This document shows positions 1 to 7,580 of a stretch of DNA of 64,000 nt, piece after piece. The DNA lies in assembly GCA_034007295.1 (NCBI GenBank), contig JAVERC010000001.1, positions 1-64,000 of the forward strand. The letters are read 5' to 3'. The stretch is from JACKCP01 sp034007295 (GTDB lineage Bacteria > Desulfobacterota > Desulfobacteria > Desulfobacterales > JACKCP01). The position numbers were made by a program, and so were the translations under genes. Below the pieces are notes generated by a model that did no database searches, had not been told where the DNA came from, and was given only the letters and a program-made list of their open reading frames with translations. How positions within the stretch are numbered: position 1 is the stretch's first letter; each line of letters starts with the position of its first letter.

Positions 1-46
1 ATGGTACTGCATGGTAGACTGTGTGGGAGAGTAGGACGCTGCCGGA
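1..46 (+). rRNA. rrf: 5S ribosomal RNA, 3' end (partial)
   Basis: The first 46 bases read as the 3' part of a bacterial 5S rRNA: a GATGGTACTGCATGG-like block followed by GGGAGAGTAGGACGCTGCCGG, the conserved closing segment of the molecule. The 5' part lies outside the window. A strong terminator follows at once, so this is probably the end of an rRNA operon coming from the left. The exact 3' end is uncertain by a few bases. Confidence 0.85.
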
Positions 47-56
47 TAAAATATAT

Positions 57-89
57 AACCCCTGAAGATTCTTCTTCAGGGGTTTTTTA
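57..89 (+). terminator. Rho-independent terminator of the rRNA operon
   Basis: A perfect 11-bp stem (AACCCCTGAAG with CTTCAGGGGTT) with a 6-base loop is followed by a T tract. It sits about 10 bases after the 5S rRNA. Confidence 0.9.
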
Positions 90-166
90 TTTGGATAAAT
101 ATATTTATTTTTTTAAATGCTGAACAAACTTAAATATCAGAATTAAAAAAATTTTTAACATCATTT

Positions 167-322
167 TTAAGCTTTATGTTTTAATTTTTTTTTAAAAAAA
201 TCGTAAATTCTTCTTTCACACATGAAACCGCTTTTTCCAGAAAGTTTATTAAGTGATTTGATTTTGCCTTTTAAAAGAGCAATGCCTTGGGCAAGTTTTA
301 TGGGGTGGACAGGGAAGAAATT
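167..322 (-). pseudogene. Possible degraded C-terminal gene fragment in the 90-423 gap
   Basis: The 334-base gap between the rRNA terminator and the next gene holds no complete gene. On the minus strand a frame open to about position 370 and stopping at 167-169 reads as coding-like sequence with a Lys/Arg-rich end, including HPIKLAQGIALLKGK and SGKSGFMCERRIYDFF. There is no convincing start codon or ribosome binding site upstream of this stretch. It could be the tail of a decayed gene or chance. No family was assigned. Confidence 0.22.
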
Positions 323-423
323 AAAAAAATGTTGATTTTTAACTCTAAAAAATGTTTTTATTGGTTAAATCAAGAATTTTAGAGCCAGCACTAATAAAAG
401 ATATCTAAATGCAGGAATAAATT

Positions 424-1998
424 TTGGTTAACAAATGGAAATTTAAGCACCTTATAGACCTCGATTATTTTATAAGCCTAAGGAAAAATTTCTGGAGCAG
501 GGAATCAGACAGAGATTTTTACTTGAATAGAATTTCACCTGAACTGGAAAAGGTTAAATTAAAAAAATACAGTCCTAATGAGTTGGCTTTTCTATGGCTT
601 AAAATTAAAAAAAAGGATGCAGAAAATAAAACAGCACCTAAAAGTCCAGGGGAAGTTTATTCTCATTATTTTTCTTTAGTATTTTTTATTTTCTGTTTTA
701 TTGTGTTTATTATGGGTTTTTCTGCTGCATTTGCTTTTTTATCATATACCGGTAAAAATCCTGTTAATGTGGCATATTATTGGATGCTGTTTGCAGGAAT
801 AAATTTACTTGTTATGCCTTTAGGCCTTATTCCTTTTTTTTGCAGGAAAACTCCAGATGATTTAATTTTTTTGTTTCCTGGTTTTAATTTATTTAAAAAG
901 GCTTTAATAAAAACAACATTTTTTTTCTGCAATAAAGTTTACCGGTCTATATTTAATAAAACTGAACATTTAAAAGTACGAAATGATTTTTTGGATTTGG
1001 ATAAATACAAAGATATCTTATTTTGGCTTGTTTTTTTATCATTTCAATTCGGAGCAATGCTTTTTTATTCAGGGGTACTTTTGGGTACTCTTGTAAAAAT
1101 TATGGGAACAGATCTTGCTTTTGGGTGGCAAACTACTTTAAATGCAGGCCCAAATCTTATTCATTCAATTGTAAGCTTCATTTCATTACCCTGGTCCTGG
1201 TTTGTTCCAGACTTTTTATCAAACCCGACACTTCAGGAAATAATTGGCAGTAAAATAATTTTAAAAGACGGTATAGGATCTCTTTCAACAGAAAATATGG
1301 TTTCATGGTGGCCTTTTCTTTGTCTTTCAGTTTTTTTTTATGGTATTGTGCCAAGGTTTTTATTTCTGATTTTTTCCATTTTGTTTTATATGAGGACATT
1401 AAAAAACTATCCAAAAGATACTTCCGATTTAAGAGAGCTTGTAAGAGCACTGACAAAACCTGAAATTGATTTCAGTGAAAAGTCGATTGATTCTGATTTG
1501 GAAAATTTAGATAAAAATAATCAAATTTTTTTAAATAAAAATATTTTAGAAATGCAAACAAATGTTTCAGGATGGCGTCCGGTAAGGCTTTTATTACCAG
1601 AAGATATTTATTCAAGTGCCACAATATGGCTTTTAAAGAAAACAGCTGTAAATAAGTTTGGACATCTTAGTGAGCCGGTATTGAAAATTACAGGTGTTTT
1701 TGATTTAGATGAAGCAGAATTAAAAGAAAATTTAATTAAAGCTATAGCCAAATCACAGGAAATAGTTATGCTTGTTCATGAGGGATGGCAGCCTCCACTT
1801 AAGCAGACAATAGAATATTTTAAGCGTTTGAGGCAGTTTATTGGTCAAAACAGCGAGATTATAGTTTTTTTGGTTGGCAAGCCTTCAGCAGAAAAAGGCT
1901 TTTTAAAGGTAAGAGAAAAAGATTATTTGTTATGGAATTCAAAAATAAAAGAATTAAAAGACCCTCTAACTTCAATTTTTAATCCTTGTATAGAATAA
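424..1998 (+). CDS. DUF2868 family membrane protein
   Basis: This 524-residue protein has about four hydrophobic membrane segments (near residues 82-107, 118-140, 198-226 and 300-325) and a soluble C-terminal third. Size, membrane pattern and above all its position 4 bases before a DUF3482 GTPase match the DUF2868 family, which is commonly paired with that GTPase in proteobacteria. The start is TTG with AGGAAT upstream; the nearby ATG is out of frame. Its biochemical role is unknown; a membrane partner or anchor for the GTPase is the natural inference. The family call rests on architecture and context more than on a recognised motif. Confidence 0.7.
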   Translation: MVNKWKFKHLIDLDYFISLRKNFWSRESDRDFYLNRISPELEKVKLKKYSPNELAFLWLKIKKKDAENKTAPKSPGEVYSHYFSLVFFIFCFIVFIMGFSAAFAFLSYTGKNPVNVAYYWMLFAGINLLVMPLGLIPFFCRKTPDDLIFLFPGFNLFKKALIKTTFFFCNKVYRSIFNKTEHLKVRNDFLDLDKYKDILFWLVFLSFQFGAMLFYSGVLLGTLVKIMGTDLAFGWQTTLNAGPNLIHSIVSFISLPWSWFVPDFLSNPTLQEIIGSKIILKDGIGSLSTENMVSWWPFLCLSVFFYGIVPRFLFLIFSILFYMRTLKNYPKDTSDLRELVRALTKPEIDFSEKSIDSDLENLDKNNQIFLNKNILEMQTNVSGWRPVRLLLPEDIYSSATIWLLKKTAVNKFGHLSEPVLKITGVFDLDEAELKENLIKAIAKSQEIVMLVHEGWQPPLKQTIEYFKRLRQFIGQNSEIIVFLVGKPSAEKGFLKVREKDYLLWNSKIKELKDPLTSIFNPCIE

Positions 1999-2002
1999 AA
2001 TT

Positions 2003-3457
2003 ATGTCAATAAATAAAATTGCTGAGATACCAGTTTTTGCAATTGTAGGCCATCCAAATGAAGGTAAATCTTCAGTTGTTTCAACCCTAGCAGAAGATGA
2101 TAAGGTCAGAATAAGTCCTTATCCTGGTGAAACTATAGATTGTATCTCATTTCCTGTGATAATAGACCATAAGGAAATTATAAGATTTGTAGATACCCCT
2201 GGATTTCAAAATCCTGGTAAAACTCTTGTATGGATGAGAAATTACAAAGGCGAAGATAAATTAATTTTAAAAAATTTTATTGATGAAAATAAAGAAAAAT
2301 TGGATTTTGAGGATGAAATTAAACTTCTTACCCCCATTTTTGAAGGTGCCTGTATAATTTATGTTGCAGACGGTTCAAGACCTGTAAGAAATATAGACAA
2401 AATGGAAATGGAAATATTAAGGCTTACAGGAAAACCAAGAATGGCTGTTTTAAATATTAAAGAAAATGACAACCAATATCTTGAAGACTGGAAAAGAGAA
2501 TTTTTAAAGCATTTTAATTCTGTACGTATTTTCAATGCACACACAGCAACTTATAAAGAAAGAATAGAACTGCTTGAGTCTTTAAAATCAATTCATCAGG
2601 ATTGGCAGCGGCAAATAGAAAAAGTTATTGAGGTTTTTAAGGAAGACTGGCAAAGACGTGCCGAAGAATCAGCAGACTATATTCTCAAGTTTTTAAAGGA
2701 AAGCATTACTTATAAAATTAAAAGATCAGTTTCTGATAAATCCAAAATTGAGCAGACCAAGGAAGAACTTATTACTTCTTATAGGAACAATCTTATTACC
2801 TTTGAAAAAAAAGCATGTGATAAAATAAAAAAACTTTATAAACACAATATTTTTCAATACTCTTTGCCTGATTATTCAATTTTAAAGGAAGATTTGTTTG
2901 ATAAGAAAAATCTTGAAATTTTAGGACTCAAGCCTGGTCAGCTTTCTATAGCAGGAGGTGTTGCCGGTGGAATGATGGGAGCTGTCGCAGACGGAATTTT
3001 TCATGGAACAAGTCTTGGACTTTTTATGGCTGTAGGAGGAGCTGCTGGTGCTGGGTATGCTTATTTTAATAAAAATCGATTTGCTGATGTAAAAGTCGGA
3101 GGTATTAAAATAGGTAATCGCTACCTTACAATCGGTCCTTGCAAAAATATTCAAATTTTCTATGTTCTTATGGATAGAATTCTTCTTTATTATTCTCACA
3201 CAATTAATTGGTCACATGCAAGAAGAGAAAAGTCAGATATTAATTATATTGAAAAGTTAAAAAAAATAGGTTTTGCAGCATTTTTTGATAGTGGAACCAG
3301 AAAAATATTTGACAGATTTTTTTTCCAAATAATAAGAGCTGAGAATTTTACTAAAAGTAATTTTTCCGAAAAAGAAGTTGTTTTAAAGATTAAGGAAATT
3401 TTAATTAAAATTTCTGAGGATTCATTTTTAAATAAAAATTTTTTGGATAAGGATTGA
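2003..3457 (+). CDS. GTPase with C-terminal DUF3482-type domain
   Basis: The 484-residue protein opens with a TRAFAC-type GTPase domain: P-loop GHPNEGKS at about residues 16-23, a conserved TIDCISF stretch in the switch region and the G3 motif DTPGF near residue 64. The middle is helical and charged. Around residues 315-355 lies a glycine-rich hydrophobic stretch (AGGVAGGMMGAVADG and onward) of the kind found in DUF3482 GTPases, which may insert in or touch the membrane. It follows the DUF2868 gene by 4 bases, so the two are probably co-translated. The cellular role is not established. The C-terminal 100 residues are Lys-rich and not assigned. Confidence 0.8.
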   Translation: MSINKIAEIPVFAIVGHPNEGKSSVVSTLAEDDKVRISPYPGETIDCISFPVIIDHKEIIRFVDTPGFQNPGKTLVWMRNYKGEDKLILKNFIDENKEKLDFEDEIKLLTPIFEGACIIYVADGSRPVRNIDKMEMEILRLTGKPRMAVLNIKENDNQYLEDWKREFLKHFNSVRIFNAHTATYKERIELLESLKSIHQDWQRQIEKVIEVFKEDWQRRAEESADYILKFLKESITYKIKRSVSDKSKIEQTKEELITSYRNNLITFEKKACDKIKKLYKHNIFQYSLPDYSILKEDLFDKKNLEILGLKPGQLSIAGGVAGGMMGAVADGIFHGTSLGLFMAVGGAAGAGYAYFNKNRFADVKVGGIKIGNRYLTIGPCKNIQIFYVLMDRILLYYSHTINWSHARREKSDINYIEKLKKIGFAAFFDSGTRKIFDRFFFQIIRAENFTKSNFSEKEVVLKIKEILIKISEDSFLNKNFLDKD

Positions 3458-3497
3458 TTGGTAAAAAAAATATGCTTTTAAGCAGCATTAAAAAAGA

Positions 3498-3610
3498 GTG
3501 AGTGGCAGAAAACGAGAATTTTTTGTTCAGTTTAAGGGAAATGAGAATTTTGTGGTTAAATTTTAAGTCTGATGCTGAAATCAAAAAAAAGGCCGTTTTA
3601 GTTCACCAAT
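3498..3610 (+). repeat. 141-bp repeat family, degenerate copy with central deletion
   Basis: The left end (GTGAGTGGCAGAAAACGAG) and the right end (AAGGCCGTTTTAGTTCA) match the full copies at 17708 and 58408, but about 30 bases of the centre are missing. It lies between the convergent GTPase and EF-G genes, just before their shared terminator. Confidence 0.75.
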
Positions 3611-3655
3611 TAAAATAGACAAAAAATAAGTTTCTTTTTTTAAGCTTATAAAAAA

Positions 3656-3694
3656 AACTCCGGCAGGATTTTTAAATTTGCCGGAGTTTTTTGT
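3656..3694. terminator. Bidirectional terminator between GTPase (+) and EF-G (-)
   Basis: The 10-bp stem AACTCCGGCA/TGCCGGAGTT is followed by TTTTTTG on the plus strand. On the minus strand it is followed by a run of T (the A run at 3650-3657). It probably ends the EF-G transcript and could also end the GTPase transcript. Confidence 0.85.
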
Positions 3695-3711
3695 ATTTTT
3701 AAGATAATAAT

Positions 3712-5793
3712 TTATTTTTTATTTAGTCTTGCTTTTACTTCTTCTTCAACTTTTTCAATTATTTCCATTGGAGCACGTTTGTAAAAACCAAATTCCATTG
3801 TAAACTGAGCCTTTCCCTGGGTGCATGATCTTAAGTCTGTTGAATAACCAAACATTTCAGAAAGAGGAGTTTCAGCTTCAATTGTACACATTGGTCCTTC
3901 TTCGTGTACTGATTTGATTATACCTCTTCTCTGGTTCAGTGTTCCAATAACATTGCCTTGGAATTCACCAGGAGTTTCAACAACAACTTTCATTATAGGC
4001 TCAAGAATTGTTGGTTTTGCTTTATAATAAACATCAAGAAAAGCATCTCTTGCAGCTGTGCGGAAAGCCATTTCAGAAGAGTCAACAGCATGTGATGCAC
4101 CGTCATTTATTACAACCCTTACTCCGGTAAGAGGAAATTCAAGTCTTGGACCTTTTGCCAGACAGTCTTTAAAGCCGGCTTCACAGGCAGGAATAAACTG
4201 TCTTGGAATAACACCGCCTTTAATAAGATCTACAAATTCAAATTCTTCCTCAATAGGTTCAATATAACCTGCAACACGGGCAAACTGTCCTGAACCGCCT
4301 GTCTGTTTTTTGTGAGTGTAGTTGAATTCTGCATGCTGGGTAATTGCTTCTCTGTATGCAACCCTTGGCTGTCCTGTAGTAACTTCAGCCTTATATTCTC
4401 TTTTCATTCTTTCAATATATACTTCAAGGTGAAGTTCACCCATACCTTCAATAATTGTTTCACCGGACTCATTATCAACAAATGTTCTAAATGTAGGGTC
4501 TTCTTTAGTGAATCTTTGAAGAGCCTTTGACATGTTTATTTGAGCCTTGTTGTCCTTTGGAGGTAGAGAAAGGGAGATAACAGGTTTTGGAATAAACATT
4601 GATGTCATTGATATATTAATGTCAGCATCGCAGAAAGTATCTCCGGATGCACAGTCAACACCAAATATGGCTCCTATCATACCAGCAGGGATTTCATTGA
4701 TATCTTCCATCTGGTCTGCGTGCATTCTTACAAGACGTCCGATTTTGAGCTTTCTTTTTGTTCTGGCATTAATTACAGTATCGCCTTTTCTTATTGTTCC
4801 CTGGTAAGCTCTCAAATATGTAAGCTGGCCGTATGCACCGTCTTCAAGTTTGAAAGCAAGAGCAACAGCTTTTGCATTTGGATCACTTGAAAGAACAATA
4901 ACTTCTTCACCCTTATCAAGATCAAGACCTTCGTTTTGGACCTGGGTTGGATTTGGAAGAAATAGTAAAACAGAATCAAGAAGTTTTTGTATACCTTTGT
5001 TTTTAAAGGCTGATCCCATTGCAACTGGAGTAAGTTCTCTTATAAGAGTTCCTTTTCTTATTGCAGAAACAAGCATGTCTTCATCAATTTCTGCTTCTTC
5101 AAGAATTGCCTCTGTAAGGTCGTCTGAAAAAAGTGATGCAGCATCAATAAGTTCTTCTCTTTTTTCCTTTGCCATTTCAATAAGGTTTTCTGGAATGTCT
5201 TTTTCAATCAGATCATCTCCGTTTTCACCTTCAAAATAGTATGCCTTCATTTTTATAAGGTCAACTACACCTTCAAGGGATTCTTCAATGCCTATTGGAA
5301 TCTGGATTGCTACTGCATTATGTCCAAGCTTGGTTTTAAGCTGTTTAATAACCCTGAACGGATCAGCACCTGTTCTGTCACATTTATTTACAAATGCAAT
5401 ACATGGAACATTGTATCTTTTCATCTGCTGGTCAACAGTAATGGACTGTGACTGAACTCCTCCAACAGAGCATAGTACCAGAATTGCACCGTCAAGAACT
5501 CTTAAAGATCTTTCAACTTCTATTGTAAAGTCAACATGGCCGGGGGTATCAATAATGTTGATCTGACTGTCTTTCCACTCACAGAATGTTGCTGCAGAAG
5601 CAATTGTAATCCCTCTTTCCTTTTCAAGTTCCATGGAGTCCATGGTTGCACCGACACCGTCTTTGCCCCTGACTTCATGAATTGCGTGAATTCTTTTGGT
5701 AAAATAAAGAATTCTTTCGGTGAGAGTAGTTTTCCCAGAATCGATATGAGCACTTATACCGATGTTCCTGATTCTGTTAATGTCGTATTTCAT
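3712..5793 (-). CDS. fusA: Elongation factor G, spirochete/delta/mitochondrial EFG1-like subtype
   Basis: This is a full-length 693-residue translational GTPase that drives ribosomal translocation. Visible motifs are the P-loop AHIDSGKTT (residues 15-23), switch I with ERGITI, DTPGHVDF, NKCD and the usual domains II-V, ending in the domain IV/V sequence with GTLNQRRG. The P-loop has Ser where most bacterial EF-G has Ala (HIDAGKTT). The segment after it, HEVRGKDGVGATMDSMELEKE, resembles mitochondrial EFG1 and the spdEFG1 group known from spirochetes, planctomycetes and deltaproteobacteria. The gene stands alone rather than in the str operon with rpsL, rpsG and tuf, as expected for that group. 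The start is ATG with AGGAACAGGAA upstream. Confidence 0.93.
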   Translation of the reverse strand: MKYDINRIRNIGISAHIDSGKTTLTERILYFTKRIHAIHEVRGKDGVGATMDSMELEKERGITIASAATFCEWKDSQINIIDTPGHVDFTIEVERSLRVLDGAILVLCSVGGVQSQSITVDQQMKRYNVPCIAFVNKCDRTGADPFRVIKQLKTKLGHNAVAIQIPIGIEESLEGVVDLIKMKAYYFEGENGDDLIEKDIPENLIEMAKEKREELIDAASLFSDDLTEAILEEAEIDEDMLVSAIRKGTLIRELTPVAMGSAFKNKGIQKLLDSVLLFLPNPTQVQNEGLDLDKGEEVIVLSSDPNAKAVALAFKLEDGAYGQLTYLRAYQGTIRKGDTVINARTKRKLKIGRLVRMHADQMEDINEIPAGMIGAIFGVDCASGDTFCDADINISMTSMFIPKPVISLSLPPKDNKAQINMSKALQRFTKEDPTFRTFVDNESGETIIEGMGELHLEVYIERMKREYKAEVTTGQPRVAYREAITQHAEFNYTHKKQTGGSGQFARVAGYIEPIEEEFEFVDLIKGGVIPRQFIPACEAGFKDCLAKGPRLEFPLTGVRVVINDGASHAVDSSEMAFRTAARDAFLDVYYKAKPTILEPIMKVVVETPGEFQGNVIGTLNQRRGIIKSVHEEGPMCTIEAETPLSEMFGYSTDLRSCTQGKAQFTMEFGFYKRAPMEIIEKVEEEVKARLNKK

Positions 5794-5920
5794 TTCCTGT
5801 TCCTTAAAATGTAAAAAAATTGTTTAAACTAAAAAAATACCCGGCGTTCCCTTCAACCTGATCAATATAAAGTGTTTTGGTTCAGGGATTGTTAACCATA
5901 AATTTTTTATGAATTAAAAA

Positions 5921-5949
5921 AAATCGGCATTTATAAAAAATGCCGATTT
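5921..5949 (-). terminator. Terminator of the 58-residue minus-strand gene
   Basis: The stem AAATCGGCAT/ATGCCGATTT (10 bp, 9-base loop) is followed on the minus strand by a run of eight T. It lies about 75 bases after the stop codon of the small gene at 6023-6199. There is no T run on the plus strand. The rest of 5794-6433 shows nothing else supported. Confidence 0.75.
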
Positions 5950-6022
5950 CAGACCAAACAAAGTAGCGAAAGATATACTGAAGTAATTGATTTGTCAACT
6001 AAAAAAACTACATTTTTATAAA

Positions 6023-6199
6023 TCAGCCTGTAAAAAAACTTATACCGATTTTATTATCAATAGTCCAGTGATTTCTTCTTTCAAATCCGCTTCTTTTTTC
6101 CGTTTTTACAGGTATGGTTTGTTTTCTTCTGTCATTAATACTTCTTGTTTTATAAATTATTTTTTGAGTAATAAATTCTTCTTTGCTTCCAGGTCTCAT
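6023..6199 (-). CDS. Small basic protein of 58 residues, unknown function
   Basis: This is a short minus-strand gene below usual ORF length cut-offs. It starts with ATG at 6197-6199, preceded by CCGGAGAA at good ribosome-binding distance, and ends with TGA at 6023-6025. The product is Arg/Lys-rich, with the motifs SINDRRKQTIPV and KRSGFERRNHW. Two DRR/ERR blocks resemble the small DRR-rich proteins seen in related bacteria. There is no signal peptide or membrane segment. The ribosome binding site and the dedicated downstream terminator argue for a real single-gene transcript. The open frame on the opposite strand here (5987-6232) has no comparable support. Confidence 0.65.
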   Translation of the reverse strand: MRPGSKEEFITQKIIYKTRSINDRRKQTIPVKTEKRSGFERRNHWTIDNKIGISFFTG

Positions 6200-6433
6200 G
6201 TTAAATTCTCCGGTTTTTGTTTGTATTTATAGTTTCAATCATAATTTATGATAATGTTTATGTACAGTGTTTAATTGGCTGTCTTTATGAAACATTTTTT
6301 TTGACCAGCTGATAGTTATAAAAATCTAATTAATTTTGATTTTATAAATCAGAGTATTGATAAAAATTAAAATTTATCCTAAAAAATTAAATTTTAAAGA
6401 TATATCTTCTAAAATATAAGGTGAAATTTAGTT

Positions 6434-6838
6434 ATGAAACCACAAACTCCTTTACTTGCTGTTGATGGAATTGTTTTAAATAATAATAAAATAATTCTGG
6501 TTAAAAGAAAAAATCCTCCAATTGGTTTTGCCTTGCCCGGGGGATTTGTTGATATAGGTGAAACAGTTGAGCAGGCAGTTAAAAGAGAAGTTTTAGAAGA
6601 AACCGGAATTAATGTTGAAATTGAAAAACTTTTTAATGTTTATTCAGACCCAAAAAGAGATAAAAGAGGCCACTGCGTGAGTATTGTTTTTTTATGCAGG
6701 CCAGTTAACGAAAATGAGGTTCCGTTTGGTGGTGATGATGCCTTGGAAGCTCATTATTTTGATCTTTTCAATCTCCCTTCAAATCTTTGTTTTGATCATG
6801 AAAAAATTATTACAGATTATATAAAGGCAGTTAAATGA
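6434..6838 (+). CDS. NUDIX hydrolase, ADP-ribose pyrophosphatase-like
   Basis: The 134-residue protein is essentially one NUDIX domain. The NUDIX box is complete at about residues 37-59 (GGFVDIGETVEQAVKREVLE then ETGI), including the Glu residues that bind metal. The N-terminal PLLAVDGIVL and the VKRKNPPIGFALPGG segment resemble small ADP-ribose/NADH pyrophosphatases and MutT-like enzymes, which hydrolyse nucleoside diphosphates linked to another moiety. The substrate cannot be read from sequence. The start is ATG with AAGGTGAAA upstream. The stop overlaps the start of rsmG (ATGA), so the two are translationally coupled. Confidence 0.9.
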   Translation: MKPQTPLLAVDGIVLNNNKIILVKRKNPPIGFALPGGFVDIGETVEQAVKREVLEETGINVEIEKLFNVYSDPKRDKRGHCVSIVFLCRPVNENEVPFGGDDALEAHYFDLFNLPSNLCFDHEKIITDYIKAVK

Positions 6839-7533
6839 AAGATTTCAGTAATGAATGGATTGATTTTTTAAAAAAGCTTTTTTTAGACATAAATATTGAA
6901 TTGACTGATACTCAGGCCTTGCAATTTCAGCTTTATGCAAAAGAACTTGTTTTCTGGAATAAAAAAAAGAATTTAACATCAATTACCCATCCTAAGGAAA
7001 TTGCTGTTCTTCATTTTGCGGACAGTGGTTTTGTACTTCCATTTATAAAAAATCAAGATAAAAAAATAATTGATTTTGGAACAGGCGGAGGTTTTCCAGG
7101 TGTTGTTCTAAAAATACTTTGTCCAGAACTTGATATTCATCTTCTTGATTCTTCAGGCAAAAAAATCAGTTTTCTAAAGTTTATAACAAGGGAATTAGGG
7201 TTTAATGATGTAAAATGCATTAATCAGAGGGGGGAAATATTTTCTTCAGAAAATAAAAATTTATTTGGCTATGCTGTTTCAAGAGCATTTACAGCACTTG
7301 ATCTTTTCTATGAAATGATTTTGCCATGTCTTGAAAAGAAAGGCCATTGTCTTGCAATGAAAGGTCCAGGCACAGAAAAGGAAATTAATGATTTTAAAAA
7401 CAAATCATATATATATAATGATGCAAAATTTTTAGGCAGAGATGTCTTAATGGATATACATGAATACAGACTTCCTGTTCTTGACCATGAAAGAAAAATC
7501 ATATCCTTGACACATTCTGTAATTGTGAAATAA
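6835..7533 (+). CDS. rsmG: 16S rRNA (guanine-N7) methyltransferase RsmG
   Basis: This 232-residue SAM-dependent methyltransferase modifies G527 of 16S rRNA. Family signatures are the N-terminal LYAKELVFWNKKKNLTSI block, the SAM-binding glycine motif DFGTGGGFPGVVLKI (about residues 79-93), the acidic end of the next strand in HLLDSSGKKISFL, and VSRAFTALDLF. Length is normal for RsmG (about 210-230). It overlaps the NUDIX gene by 4 bases and lies 47 bases before ileS. The gene is not next to gidA/parA here, as it often is in other bacteria. Confidence 0.93.
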   Translation: MKDFSNEWIDFLKKLFLDINIELTDTQALQFQLYAKELVFWNKKKNLTSITHPKEIAVLHFADSGFVLPFIKNQDKKIIDFGTGGGFPGVVLKILCPELDIHLLDSSGKKISFLKFITRELGFNDVKCINQRGEIFSSENKNLFGYAVSRAFTALDLFYEMILPCLEKKGHCLAMKGPGTEKEINDFKNKSYIYNDAKFLGRDVLMDIHEYRLPVLDHERKIISLTHSVIVK

Positions 7534-7580
7534 ACTTCATCGATTTAAAAAACGACTCTTATTTTATCCGGAGGAAATAA

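Noticed and set aside
5987..6232. 81-residue plus-strand open frame
   Set aside because: It has no ribosome binding site, its composition is Phe/Ser-rich and it overlaps the better supported minus-strand small gene at 6023-6199.
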